64,000 nt of DNA, taken from assembly GCF_014199335.1 (NCBI RefSeq), contig NZ_JACIJI010000007.1, positions 1 to 64,000 on the forward strand. Direction: 5' to 3'. Positions 42,542 to 51,730 of the stretch are shown piece by piece. How positions within the stretch are numbered: the first letter of the stretch is position 1; the number at the start of each line of letters is the position of its first letter. A model generated the notes under the pieces. The model ran no database searches. It was not told the origin of the DNA and saw only the letters and a program-made list of their open reading frames with translations. The translations under genes were made by a program, and so were the position numbers. Source of the stretch: Stakelama sediminis (GTDB lineage Bacteria; Pseudomonadota; Alphaproteobacteria; Sphingomonadales; Sphingomonadaceae).

Positions 42542-42572
42542 GCCTTTACGGCAGTGGCGGTGCCGTAAAGGC
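42542..42572. terminator. Perfect 12-bp hairpin downstream of the LuxR/NarL-type gene
   Basis: GCCTTTACGGCA, 7-base loop, TGCCGTAAAGGC. It lies 45-75 bases past the stop of the minus-strand regulator gene. There is no T-run on either side, so it may act as an mRNA end stabiliser or a factor-dependent stop. Confidence 0.5.
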
Positions 42573-42617
42573 TTCAGCAAACGCGTTAGAACTGCCGCAA
42601 GGACGGCAGTGCGCAGT

Positions 42618-43298
42618 TTAGTTCGCCATGGCGCGGTTGCTGTAGTCCATCTGATCAAGCCCGCGTCCCGATGCCCAGATCGCTGCCTGTGTACGATTGG
42701 ACACCCGTAATTTGCGCAGAATCGCCTTTACATGGACCTTCACCGTCGCCTCACTGATATTCAGGTGGCGGGAAATGATCTTGTTGGGATAGCCGACCAT
42801 CAGGCACCGCAACACCTGCTGCTCCCGATCGGACAAGTTGGCCTGCTCCAGCGACTGTTCGCCATCCATCATCAGCGGCGTCAGTGACTGATCGGGCAGA
42901 TAATCCGCCAGATGCGACGGCAATACCTTTTCCCCCTGCGCAATCAGGCGAAGCGAGGTGACCAGCGGCTTGCATCCGATCTCCTTGACCAGAAAACCGT
43001 GCGCGCCCCCCCGGAAGCAATTCACCATTGAATCGAATTCGAACGTTTCGGCCAGAACGGCAATCCGCGCGTCCGGATGGCGCTCATGCACCTGTTCCAG
43101 AACCTCGCACTTATCCCCCTTCACGCTCGCATCGAGCAGAATCAGAACATTGGTCTGATCCCGAACCGCCGAATCCAGTACCGGATCTTCGGGCCCGCTA
43201 ACCTGAGCGACGATTTCAAATCCCTGTTCCCCCAGAATCCTTGCAAGCCCTTCGCGGGCAATTGTATTCGGGGCGACTAAAGCCAGACTTATTTGCAC
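42618..43298 (-). CDS. LuxR/NarL-type response regulator near the exopolysaccharide genes
   Basis: 226 residues. An N-terminal receiver-like domain keeps the phospho-acceptor region (VLILLDAS) and a lysine (LVKEIG), but the acidic pair near the start is replaced by VAPNTI. The C-terminal HTH is LSDREQQVLRCLMVGYPNKIISRHLNISEATVKVHVKAILRKLRVSNRTQAAIW. It probably regulates the neighbouring polysaccharide genes. No histidine kinase is encoded nearby. Confidence 0.88.
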   Translation of the reverse strand: MQISLALVAPNTIAREGLARILGEQGFEIVAQVSGPEDPVLDSAVRDQTNVLILLDASVKGDKCEVLEQVHERHPDARIAVLAETFEFDSMVNCFRGGAHGFLVKEIGCKPLVTSLRLIAQGEKVLPSHLADYLPDQSLTPLMMDGEQSLEQANLSDREQQVLRCLMVGYPNKIISRHLNISEATVKVHVKAILRKLRVSNRTQAAIWASGRGLDQMDYSNRAMAN

Positions 43299-43556
43299 AT
43301 GGACCTCCCGTATCGCGTCCCCCCTTCCGCTATCCGACGGCTAAAGCGACGATTATTGGTCAACCAGTGCGACCCAGATGGATAGTTTCCCTTTCTTTTC
43401 GAACACCCTCATAGCAATTGTGGGCCAATCCGAAAATATTGCAACTGCGTTAACCTGACCTTTTGGAGGTATAAAGATAGTGAATTTACGTCTTTCGGCT
43501 GAATTTGATACAGAATCTTAGGATAAAGCGGCTTTAAAATACGACGTGGAGTTACG

Positions 43557-44144
43557 TCAAAGAGCCGATTCCTGAATATAAATTGTGTCACCGGGAGCGA
43601 TCAGCAGCGCATCCCCGGTTAGCCGCACCTCACGCGCCGCCGCCCAATCGGAGCGTCGAAGCACAACCCGATGCTGGTCGGCGCGCGGCGTAAAGCCCCC
43701 TGCCCGGGCCACCGCCTGAAATATCGTCAGGCGGTCTGCATAGGGATATTCGCCGGGCTTCGAGACTTCGCCGAGAATGTAATAAGGACGATAGTCTCTC
43801 ACTTCCGCCGACACCTGCGGATCGAGCAGATATCCCCCATCGGCAAGACGCGTTCGTACCAGTGCCGCCAGTTCGGCCGCGGTTTTTCCTCCCGCCGGCA
43901 CATCACCGATCAACGGCAATGCAAGCGATCCGTTGCCCGCCACTTCATATTCGCCGCTCATCTTGTCTTCGCCATAGACAGTGACCCTGACCGCATCGCC
44001 CGGTCCAAGCCGATATTTCCCGTCCACGCCATTATTGGCGCTTGCCAGACTGATCGGCTGATAGCTGGAACTGCACGCTGTCAGTCCGATTGTCATGAAA
44101 ATGGCGAACAGGACTCCAGTCCAAAGGGATGGATGTTTCCACAT
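43557..44144 (-). CDS. Polysaccharide export lipoprotein (Wza/GumB-like)
   Basis: 195 residues from the start at 44144, which follows GGAGG; an ATG four codons upstream would lie before that site. Lipobox LTAC ends the signal peptide. The Poly_export domain is YRLGPGDAVRVTVYGEDKMSGEYEVAGNGSLALPLIGDV, followed by SLBB parts YYILGEVSKPGEYPY and IAPGDTIYIQE. It forms the outer-membrane channel for the exopolysaccharide. It is transcribed away from the initiating transferase gene. Confidence 0.93.
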   Translation of the reverse strand: MWKHPSLWTGVLFAIFMTIGLTACSSSYQPISLASANNGVDGKYRLGPGDAVRVTVYGEDKMSGEYEVAGNGSLALPLIGDVPAGGKTAAELAALVRTRLADGGYLLDPQVSAEVRDYRPYYILGEVSKPGEYPYADRLTIFQAVARAGGFTPRADQHRVVLRRSDWAAAREVRLTGDALLIAPGDTIYIQESAL

Positions 44145-44432
44145 AGCTGCCTCCATTCATCGCCGCATAAAGAACCGGCAGGCCATCTGCCCCGCCCCCC
44201 CGGCTATGGTTTCCAGCGTACAGACTATGTCCGGCTACCGATAAAGACGAAGGCGATTAAAGCTAGGCGGAGACCTCTGTCGGATGAGCCTACTCCCTAT
44301 GGATACGGGAGTAGGTAAGCCCATTGCCTCAATTGCGAACCGATCCAAACCGCATCAGCATTTCCGCATTGCAATACGATTCGTTGCAACCACCGAACCG
44401 AATATCGGGACAACCGAACAACCGGAGGCTCT

Positions 44433-45233
44433 ATGCTTCAAGGAGCAACGATCAATACTCGAATCAAGGCATCGGCGTCGTCCGGTTCCGTGAGGACGCA
44501 GCGTGTCGGCCAGACCATGCCCAGACGGCTAAGCCGGTCCATGTCGGTACAGTCCGTTGGCCTGTACACCGGTCCTACGCCGCCACGGCTGCCCGTAGAA
44601 CCAAGCGCGCAGTCGAATTTCGGCAAGGGAGGCGTATTCCGGTTGATCGATATCGCGGTCGCCCTGGTTGCTCTCATCTTCTTCCTGCCCGTCATGGTGC
44701 TGATCGCGTTGGCGATTTATGCTCAGGATCGCGGACCGGTAGTGTTCGCGCACCAGCGGCTGGGTCAAAACGGCCGGCGTTTTCCGTGTCTCAAATTTCG
44801 GTCGATGGTGAACGATGCCGATCGTGTCCTGCGCGATGTGCTGAGCAGCAATCCGGCAATGCGGGCGGAATGGGACCGGGATCACAAGTTGCGCGACGAT
44901 CCGCGGATCACGCCGCTCGGCAATTTCCTTCGTCGTACCAGTCTGGATGAATTGCCGCAGCTCATCAATATATTGCGCGGGGATATGAGCCTGGTCGGCC
45001 CGCGCCCGATCGTCGAAGGCGAAATCCCGCGCTACGGCCGGTATATCCGCAATTATTACTCGGTCCGGCCCGGCCTTACCGGCATCTGGCAAGTCTCCGG
45101 ACGCAGCAACGTAACCTATCGGCGACGCGTTGCCATGGACGTCGTATATGCGCGTTGCGCCTCCTTGGGGCTGAATATCCGTATCCTGCTGGCGACGGTG
45201 CCTGCTGTATTGACCAGTCGGGGGTCGTGCTGA
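44433..45233 (+). CDS. Undecaprenyl-phosphate sugar-1-phosphate transferase (ExoY/WbaP-like)
   Basis: 266 residues. Starts repeat-unit assembly by moving a sugar-1-phosphate to undecaprenyl phosphate at the inner membrane. One membrane helix (about 70-95, [23 protein letters not shown]) is followed by the catalytic domain: [36 protein letters not shown] and [19 protein letters not shown]. The N-terminal 65 residues are a disordered extension. A good ribosome site (CCGGAGG) precedes it. Confidence 0.93.
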   Translation: MLQGATINTRIKASASSGSVRTQRVGQTMPRRLSRSMSVQSVGLYTGPTPPRLPVEPSAQSNFGKGGVFRLIDIAVALVALIFFLPVMVLIALAIYAQDRGPVVFAHQRLGQNGRRFPCLKFRSMVNDADRVLRDVLSSNPAMRAEWDRDHKLRDDPRITPLGNFLRRTSLDELPQLINILRGDMSLVGPRPIVEGEIPRYGRYIRNYYSVRPGLTGIWQVSGRSNVTYRRRVAMDVVYARCASLGLNIRILLATVPAVLTSRGSC

Positions 45234-45339
45234 CCGGTCACGAAGATTCCATATGCGGGGTTACTCCCTTACCCCCAGCCGGCCATTCGGGGTGCCCTCC
45301 CCCGGATGGCCGGTATCTTTCCCGGATCAACCGCAGCGG

Positions 45340-45510
45340 TCAGCGCACCAGCAACCAGACGACGGCACCCCAGAAAGTTACGGCAAACGGTGTCGCGATC
45401 AGCGCCCCGCGCGCGAAGCTTTTCGGCGGATTAGCGTGCTTCGCCGTAGGTCTGGCTTCGTGCCCGGAACCGCTCAAAATCGGTTTTGGCATATAATTGC
45501 TGGTGCTCAT
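45340..45510 (-). CDS. Possible small single-span membrane protein
   Basis: 56 residues: MSTSNYMPKPILSGSG, a basic Pro/Lys stretch, then a C-terminal membrane helix (GALIATPFAVTFWGAVVWLLV). The start follows GAGAG. It lies alone on the minus strand between two exopolysaccharide genes. It resembles short tail-anchored proteins but no family is recognised. Confidence 0.5.
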   Translation of the reverse strand: MSTSNYMPKPILSGSGHEARPTAKHANPPKSFARGALIATPFAVTFWGAVVWLLVR

Positions 45511-45693
45511 CTCTCTCGATGTACCCCTTATGGCCGCGTGCGATGCTTTCGCAAAGACCATAAGCTTTGTTGCGTCGCCAAATGATTAACGCAGCCATGA
45601 GGACTTCAGCGAAGTCGTACTCGAAAACCGCCGTACACCGGACAGGTTTCGAAAAGCGAACGAGGTTCCGGCCGTGCACGAAACGGGGTGGTG

Positions 45694-46959
45694 ATGGCAA
45701 CAGCGAAGACACAGGGAAAGGCCCGGAGGCTTTTGGTTAAATCGACCTGCACGGCAGCGGCGCTGACCGGCATGACCGACGCAGCACCCGCGCAGATACT
45801 GGAACCGTCTCCGGCACAGCGCGAAGTGCTGCGCGACGTTCAGGAACGCGATATCCGGTTCGGCTCCTTCGTCCTCAAACCGTCAATCACCGCCGGTTCG
45901 AGGTTCGACAGCAACGTTTATAACCGTTCTTCTCCGCGCCGGTCCGATGTGTCGGTGGAAATTCGTCCGCGCGTTGCGCTGGAAACTGATCTGGGGCGGC
46001 ATTCGGCGCAGATCGTCGCGGATGCGACCATCGAACGGTTTGCGACACTGACGACGGAAAACACCGAACAGTTTGCCGTGCGCGGCGATACCCGACTGGA
46101 TTTCGCCGACCAGTTCACCGCACGCACCAGCATCGGCTATGCCCGGCGGGTGGAGGCGCGCGGTACGTTCGGCGACGACCTGCTGACCAGCGAACCGGTC
46201 GCCTATAACGAACTGGCGGCGTCCGCATCGGCAAGCAAGAAATTCAACCGGCTGGCCGCGACCGTCGGCGGGTCGGTGGTCCGCGGGCGCTACCTCGATG
46301 CAGTGATCAACGGCGTACGCGTCGATCAGAGCTATCGCGATTTCAAGAAGCTGTCGCTTCAGGCGCGTGCCGACATCGCCCTGTCCGCCCGTTCCGCCCT
46401 GTTCGTACGCGGCACCTATGGCGACCTGTCCTATCGCTATCGCACCAGCACATCGCGCGATTCGAACAGCTATTCGGTCATTGCGGGGGCGTCCTTCTGG
46501 GCGACCGAACTGTTCGAGCTGGAAGCAGCGCTGGGCTATATTCGCCAGGATTTCGACAACCCGGCGCTGAAGGATTTCAGCGGCCTCGATTACTATGTGA
46601 AAGGATCCTGGTACCCCCGGCGGCGCATCGCCTTTACCGCGTCGGCCAGCCGCTCGATCGACCGCAGCCCGCTGCCCGACACGTCAAGCGTGCTGCATTC
46701 GGAGATCCGAGTGACAGGCAGCTATGCCGCGACCAGCAAGCTGCTGGTCGGCGGAGAGGTAGCCTATATCGACAATGATTATGCGGGGATCGATCGCAAC
46801 GAGCATCGGATCAGCATCGCGGCCTCCGCACGCTATCTGCTGACCGACCGCCTTAGCGCTTTTGCCTCTGCGGGATACCGCCATCAGACATTCAGCGGTT
46901 CTTTCGGCCGCAAATATGAAGGTGCGAGCGCCCTTATCGGGCTTCGTCTGGCGCTATGA
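45694..46959 (+). CDS. Outer-membrane beta-barrel protein of the exopolysaccharide locus
   Basis: 421 residues. A signal peptide (STCTAAALTGMTDAAPAQ) is followed by a barrel of repeated amphipathic strands typical of the beta-barrel porin 2 / VpsM-like group: FVLKPSITAGSRFDSNVYNR, HSAQIVADATIERFAT, then SALIGLRLAL at the end. Genes of this kind stand beside wza/wzc genes in sphingan-like clusters and probably help polymer secretion. Two in-frame GTG codons lie just before the ATG. Confidence 0.82.
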   Translation: MATAKTQGKARRLLVKSTCTAAALTGMTDAAPAQILEPSPAQREVLRDVQERDIRFGSFVLKPSITAGSRFDSNVYNRSSPRRSDVSVEIRPRVALETDLGRHSAQIVADATIERFATLTTENTEQFAVRGDTRLDFADQFTARTSIGYARRVEARGTFGDDLLTSEPVAYNELAASASASKKFNRLAATVGGSVVRGRYLDAVINGVRVDQSYRDFKKLSLQARADIALSARSALFVRGTYGDLSYRYRTSTSRDSNSYSVIAGASFWATELFELEAALGYIRQDFDNPALKDFSGLDYYVKGSWYPRRRIAFTASASRSIDRSPLPDTSSVLHSEIRVTGSYAATSKLLVGGEVAYIDNDYAGIDRNEHRISIAASARYLLTDRLSAFASAGYRHQTFSGSFGRKYEGASALIGLRLAL

Positions 46960-46986
46960 ACCGCCTGATCAGACATGGGAACTGAT

Positions 46987-49134
46987 ATGAACCGTGCTCT
47001 TCCCCTAGCGCCTCCCGGCACCAGCATCGTACCGGCCTATGCGCCTTCTCCACCCGCCATTCCGGACCGGATCGATCTGCGTGGATCGCTGATGTTCTTT
47101 CAGCGCAGGCTTTGGCTGATGGCCGCGGTCATCGTGCTGGCGCTGATCGGCGGCGTGGTGCTGACGCTGATGCAGCCGAAAATGTACCGTGCGACGGCGT
47201 TGGTAAGCCTGAACGCTACGGAGGATCGCACCGCGACCGACAATGGTGACCCGGTGGAAGGTCCGCCGCCGTCCAGCGCCTATGTCGATACGCAGGTACA
47301 GATCATCACCTCACGCGCGATTGCCGAGGAGGTTGCGGTCAAGCTCGGCATGATTCCGGCGCAGGCAGGGTCTTCGCCGGAGCAACGACAGCAGCGACGT
47401 TCGACGCTCGACCGGCTCCAGCGCAACCTGAAGGCCCAGCGCATGGGCGAAACCTTTGCACTGGATATCAGCTATGAGGCACCTTCCGGCGAACAGGCGG
47501 CGAAGATCGTCAACGAATTTGCCCGCGCCTTTACGCAGTGGCAGTTGCATTCGCGGGTTGGACGCAACAAGGAAACGATTGCGCTGCTGCAAAAAAGGCT
47601 GGAGGAACTGCGCGGACAGGCGCACGCCGATACCGAAGCGCTGCAGAATTATCGCATCCGCAACAACCTGCTCAGCACCAGCGGGTCGAGCCTGACCGAA
47701 CAGGAAATCTCCAGCTATAATCAGGCGGTGACACAGGCGCGTGCACAGGCGGCCGAGGATCAGGCGCGGCTGAACACCGCCCGCGCACAATTGCGGGGTG
47801 GTTCGGCAGGCGACGATGTCGGCGAAGCGCTCAATTCGGGTGTGATCGGTTCGCTGCGCGCGCGTGAGGCACAGGTCGGCGGCCAGGTCGCCAATCTGGA
47901 AGCCAATTACGGCCCGAACTATCCCGCGCTCAAACAAGCGAAGAATGAGCTTGCCGAAATCAACCGTCAGATCGAGGCGGAGATCAACCGCGTTATTTCC
48001 AATCTTCAGGCAAAGGTGCGGGTTTCGGGCCAGCGGCTTGCCTCGCTGAACGGCAGCCTGTCGCAGGCAAGGGGGAAGCTTGCCAGCAACAACGCAGCGA
48101 TGGTCGGTCTGGATGAGCTGATCCGTAAAGCCGACGCATCGCAAGGTCTGTATGAAAGCTATCTCAACCGCTACAAGACGCTGGTAGCACAGGAAGGGTC
48201 GCAACGGCCCAATGCCCGCGTGCTGAGCTTTGCGGAGCCGCCGGTGCTGCCGTTCAAGCCGAACCTGATCCTCAATCTGGTACTGGCCTTCGCCATCGGC
48301 GTTGCGGCGGCGCTGGGTCTCGCATTCCTTGCCGAAACGCTGTTTTCGGGGATCACTACCGCAGCGGAGGTCGAGGAACGACTGGGCGTCCGCTATATCG
48401 GTTCGATTCCCCTGCTGAAATCGGTTGATCGCAAGGCGCGAAATCCGTTGAGCGCGCTGAGCGAAAATCCCAAATCCGCCTTTGCCGAAGCCTTCCGGGC
48501 GATTCGGACCTCCGTCGAGCAGGCCGTGCCCGGCAAGGTGGAGATCATCGCTATTACCTCCGCCCTGCCCAAGGAGGGCAAGACCACCATGTCGGCCTGT
48601 CTCGCCCGGTCGATGGCGATGCAGGGCAAGCATGTGCTGATGATCGATTGCGATCTGCGTCGCCGCGGGCTGGCGCGCTATATGGCCGCCAATCCGGATC
48701 ATCCCGGCCTGCTGGAAGTGCTTCAGGGCGACACGAGCTGGGATGATGCCCTCATCCAGGTCGATAACAATTTCCATTTCATCACCACGCGCAATGCCGA
48801 TGAAAGCGAAGCCGAGCTGCTGACCGGTGAACAGTTCGATCTGCTGCTTCAGCAACTGCGCAATCATTACGATTATATCGTCCTCGACCTGCCACCGATG
48901 CTGCCGGTCGCGGCAACGCGCATTATCGCCGGGAAAGCCGATGCAACGGTCATGGCCGTGCGCTGGCGAAAGACCCCTGACCATGCGGTCAAGGCGGCGC
49001 TGCATCAGTTGCCGCACGATCGGCATAGTCTGGCAGGTGTCGTGCTGACCCAGGTCGATATGCGCAAGCAAAGCCGCTTCGGCTATGGCGATGCGGGTTA
49101 TTACTACCAAAGCTACAAGCAATATTATCTGTGA
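46987..49134 (+). CDS. Exopolysaccharide tyrosine autokinase / chain-length protein (Wzc-like)
   Basis: 715 residues. A Wzz domain with membrane helices at about 40-60 and 430-450 (LMAAVIVLALIGGVVLTLM; LNLVLAFAIGVAAALGLAFL) surrounds a long coiled-coil periplasmic part. The cytoplasmic BY-kinase has Walker A ALPKEGKTT, Walker A' MLMIDCDLRR-like VLMIDCDLRRRG and Walker B YIVLDLPP. The tail is tyrosine-rich (GYGDAGYYYQSYKQYYL), the usual autophosphorylation cluster. It controls polymer length and export with the Wza-like protein. The stop overlaps the next gene. Confidence 0.94.
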   Translation: MNRALPLAPPGTSIVPAYAPSPPAIPDRIDLRGSLMFFQRRLWLMAAVIVLALIGGVVLTLMQPKMYRATALVSLNATEDRTATDNGDPVEGPPPSSAYVDTQVQIITSRAIAEEVAVKLGMIPAQAGSSPEQRQQRRSTLDRLQRNLKAQRMGETFALDISYEAPSGEQAAKIVNEFARAFTQWQLHSRVGRNKETIALLQKRLEELRGQAHADTEALQNYRIRNNLLSTSGSSLTEQEISSYNQAVTQARAQAAEDQARLNTARAQLRGGSAGDDVGEALNSGVIGSLRAREAQVGGQVANLEANYGPNYPALKQAKNELAEINRQIEAEINRVISNLQAKVRVSGQRLASLNGSLSQARGKLASNNAAMVGLDELIRKADASQGLYESYLNRYKTLVAQEGSQRPNARVLSFAEPPVLPFKPNLILNLVLAFAIGVAAALGLAFLAETLFSGITTAAEVEERLGVRYIGSIPLLKSVDRKARNPLSALSENPKSAFAEAFRAIRTSVEQAVPGKVEIIAITSALPKEGKTTMSACLARSMAMQGKHVLMIDCDLRRRGLARYMAANPDHPGLLEVLQGDTSWDDALIQVDNNFHFITTRNADESEAELLTGEQFDLLLQQLRNHYDYIVLDLPPMLPVAATRIIAGKADATVMAVRWRKTPDHAVKAALHQLPHDRHSLAGVVLTQVDMRKQSRFGYGDAGYYYQSYKQYYL

Positions 49135-50279
49135 TGCGGGCGGTTCTGGAACCAGCGGCATCCATCCCGACCCCGACGGTCACGCCGATTCGCGGGGACG
49201 GGCGACGCGTTGCCATCGTGCATTACTGGCTGCTGGCAATGCGTGGCGGCGAGCGCGTGGTCGAACGTCTGCTCCGCCTGTTTCCGCAGGCGGATCTGTT
49301 CACCCATGTCTATGTCCCCGACGCCATGTCGAGCACGATCCGGGCGCACAAGGTCACCACCAGCTTCATCGACCGGCTGCCCTGGTCGCGGCGTTTCTAC
49401 CAATATTATCTACCGTTGATGCCGATGGCGCTGGAGGAGCTGGACCTGTCCTCCTACGACTTGGTGATCAGCAGCGAATCCGGGCCCGCCAAGGGGGTGA
49501 TCCCTCGTCCGGACGCGATGCACGTCTGTTACTGCCACTCGCCGATGCGCTATCTGTGGGATCATTATCACCAGTATCGCGCGCAGGCCAATCCGATCGC
49601 CCGTGCAGCCATGCCCTGGCTCTATCATCGCCTGCGCCAATGGGACCAGAGTTCCAGTGCGCGGGTCGACCGGTTCGCCGCCAACAGCCATTTCATCCGC
49701 GACCGGATCGGCAAGGCATGGCGCCGCGATGCGACCGTCATTCATCCGCCGGTCGAAACCGGCCTGTTCCAGCCGACAGACCATATTGAGGACTTTTACC
49801 TCTGGGTCGGTCAGATGGTGCCCTATAAACGCCCCGACCTGGCCGTCGATGCGTTCACCCAACTGGGCCTGCCGCTGATGATGGTCGGGCAAGGTAGCAT
49901 GCTGGCGCAGCTCAAGGCAAAGGCCGGGCCGAATATCCGTTTCGTCGAACGCATGTCCTTCGATGCACTGCGCAGCCATTATGCACGGTGCAGAGCGTTG
50001 CTGTTCACTGCCGAGGAGGATTTCGGCATTGTACCGGTCGAGGCCAATGCGTCGGGGCGACCCGTGCTTGCCTTTGGGCGCGGCGGCGTGCGGGACAGCA
50101 TCCTGCCCGGCGAAACGGGTCTGTTCTTCGATCGACAGGAGGTGGAATCGCTCATCGCCGGGGTGGAGGCACTGGAGCGCTGGCTTCTCGAATTCGATCC
50201 TTCCACCGCGATCGCACAGGCGCAGCGCTTTGCCCCCGAACATTTCGACCGCAATATGCTGGAGCTGGTGACACCGTGA
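49134..50279 (+). CDS. Glycosyltransferase, GT4-like
   Basis: 381 residues from ATG 49134 (GTG 49131 also possible; both overlap the autokinase stop). A GT-B fold: N-terminal VAIVHYWLLAMRGGERVVERL, HVCYCHSPMRYLWDHY, and a C-terminal nucleotide-sugar site YLWVGQMVPYKRPDLAVDAF and LFTAEEDFGIVPVEANASGRPVLAFGRGG. The E-x7-E pattern is that of retaining GT4 enzymes, often mannosyltransferases. It is coupled to the polymerase gene by a GTGA overlap. Confidence 0.9.
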   Translation: MRAVLEPAASIPTPTVTPIRGDGRRVAIVHYWLLAMRGGERVVERLLRLFPQADLFTHVYVPDAMSSTIRAHKVTTSFIDRLPWSRRFYQYYLPLMPMALEELDLSSYDLVISSESGPAKGVIPRPDAMHVCYCHSPMRYLWDHYHQYRAQANPIARAAMPWLYHRLRQWDQSSSARVDRFAANSHFIRDRIGKAWRRDATVIHPPVETGLFQPTDHIEDFYLWVGQMVPYKRPDLAVDAFTQLGLPLMMVGQGSMLAQLKAKAGPNIRFVERMSFDALRSHYARCRALLFTAEEDFGIVPVEANASGRPVLAFGRGGVRDSILPGETGLFFDRQEVESLIAGVEALERWLLEFDPSTAIAQAQRFAPEHFDRNMLELVTP

Positions 50280-51709
50280 CCCCGACGCTGATCGGCCTGA
50301 TTCTGATGGTTATCGGGCTGTTCCTGCTGGTCCGGGGGTCGCTCGCGGCGATGCTGAGCTATACGATGCTGTGCGGATTGCTGAGCGGATCGTCCGCGAT
50401 CAACCTGCCGGCACTGGGAGGGTCATCGATCCCGCCCAGCCAGTTTGCGCTGCTGTTCCTCTTTTTACGCGTCATCCTGCCCGGCCAGCGCTACCTTCCA
50501 TTGCTGCTGGACGGCATCAAGCAGAACGCCCTGCTGATCATATTCGTACTATACGGCATCGCGGCCTCGATTGCCGCGCCGCGCATCTTCGCCAATACGA
50601 TCAATGTCGCGCCGATGCGGTTCGTCGATCCGAAATCCTTGTTCGACACGGTGCCGCTGGTGCCTACGTCGCAGAACATCACGACATCGGTCTATATGGT
50701 CGGCACCATGGTCATTGCGGTGCTCGGCTCGGTCGCCTGTCGCGCGCCGGGGGGCGCGGTCGCGCTGGTGCGCACCAGCGTTGCCATTGCCTGGATTCAT
50801 ACCATTACCGGCGTGCTCGGCATCTTCACGCGCGGCACCCCCGCAGACGTGGTGTTCGAATTTCTGCGCAATGCATCCTATGCTCAGCTCGATCAGAGCT
50901 ATCAGGGTTTTATCCGCATCAACGGGGTGTTCGCCGAAGCTTCTACCTATGCAAGTTTCGCACTCGCCTGGTTCTATCTGAATTTTGAATTGTGGTGGCG
51001 TGGCGTGATGCCGCGCAGCACCGGCCCTGCGTCCTTCATCCTTGCCGCGGTGCTGTTGTTCAGCACCTCCTCCACTGCCTATGTCGGACTTGCCAGCTAT
51101 GCCGCGTTCGTCGGGATCAGGGTGTTGCTGATGCCCGTCTATGCACCGCTCGACCGGCTGGCCATCCTGTTCCTGTCCGGTATCGGCATGGCCGCGCTTG
51201 CCAGCATCGCCATGCTTGCCATGCCCGGCATGTTCGAAGCGATGGTCGAGATGATCCGGCACATGACCATCGACAAGAGCGACAGCCTGTCGGGCGCACA
51301 GCGGCTGTTCTGGGCGATGCAGGGCTGGGACGGCTTCATTCATTCGCACGGGCTGGGTCTGGGACCGGGTAGTTTCCGCTCGTCGAGCCTGTTCATGGCA
51401 ATTCTGGGCTCGACCGGAGTGATCGGCATGACCACCTTCCTGCTCTATCTCTGGCGGGTACTGGCGCCGCTGCGCGCATCGACCTGGACACGGATGCAGG
51501 ATCCGGTGGTTTCGATCGGCGCGGCCTCGGCCTGTGCGGCGATCGGCGTACTGGTTCCTGCCGCGATCAGCTCGCCTTCGCCCAATCCCGGCACGAATTT
51601 CGCCCTGTTCGCCGCAGCAGCACTGGCATTACGGCCCCGACACCCCTTCTTAAAGCCTGCACGACCGCTGATTCCCTATGGCGACCATCAGGCGGAGGTG
51701 CATGCGTAA
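50276..51709 (+). CDS. Wzy-like polysaccharide polymerase / O-antigen ligase family membrane protein
   Basis: 477 residues beginning GTG at 50276, overlapping the upstream stop as GTGA. About ten to twelve membrane helices, from LIGLILMVIGLFLLVRGSLAAML to the C-terminal helices around ASACAAIGVLVPAAI. A large periplasmic loop carries GWDGFIHSHGLGLGPGSFRSSS, the conserved loop of Wzy/WaaL proteins. It should join repeat units in the periplasm. Confidence 0.82.
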   Translation: MTPTLIGLILMVIGLFLLVRGSLAAMLSYTMLCGLLSGSSAINLPALGGSSIPPSQFALLFLFLRVILPGQRYLPLLLDGIKQNALLIIFVLYGIAASIAAPRIFANTINVAPMRFVDPKSLFDTVPLVPTSQNITTSVYMVGTMVIAVLGSVACRAPGGAVALVRTSVAIAWIHTITGVLGIFTRGTPADVVFEFLRNASYAQLDQSYQGFIRINGVFAEASTYASFALAWFYLNFELWWRGVMPRSTGPASFILAAVLLFSTSSTAYVGLASYAAFVGIRVLLMPVYAPLDRLAILFLSGIGMAALASIAMLAMPGMFEAMVEMIRHMTIDKSDSLSGAQRLFWAMQGWDGFIHSHGLGLGPGSFRSSSLFMAILGSTGVIGMTTFLLYLWRVLAPLRASTWTRMQDPVVSIGAASACAAIGVLVPAAISSPSPNPGTNFALFAAAALALRPRHPFLKPARPLIPYGDHQAEVHA

Positions 51710-51730
51710 AGCCGTATCGGGGAGACCCCT

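Noticed and set aside
47311..49161. Minus-strand frame of 616 codons opposite the tyrosine autokinase
   Set aside because: Antisense shadow of a GC-rich gene with clear kinase motifs on the plus strand.
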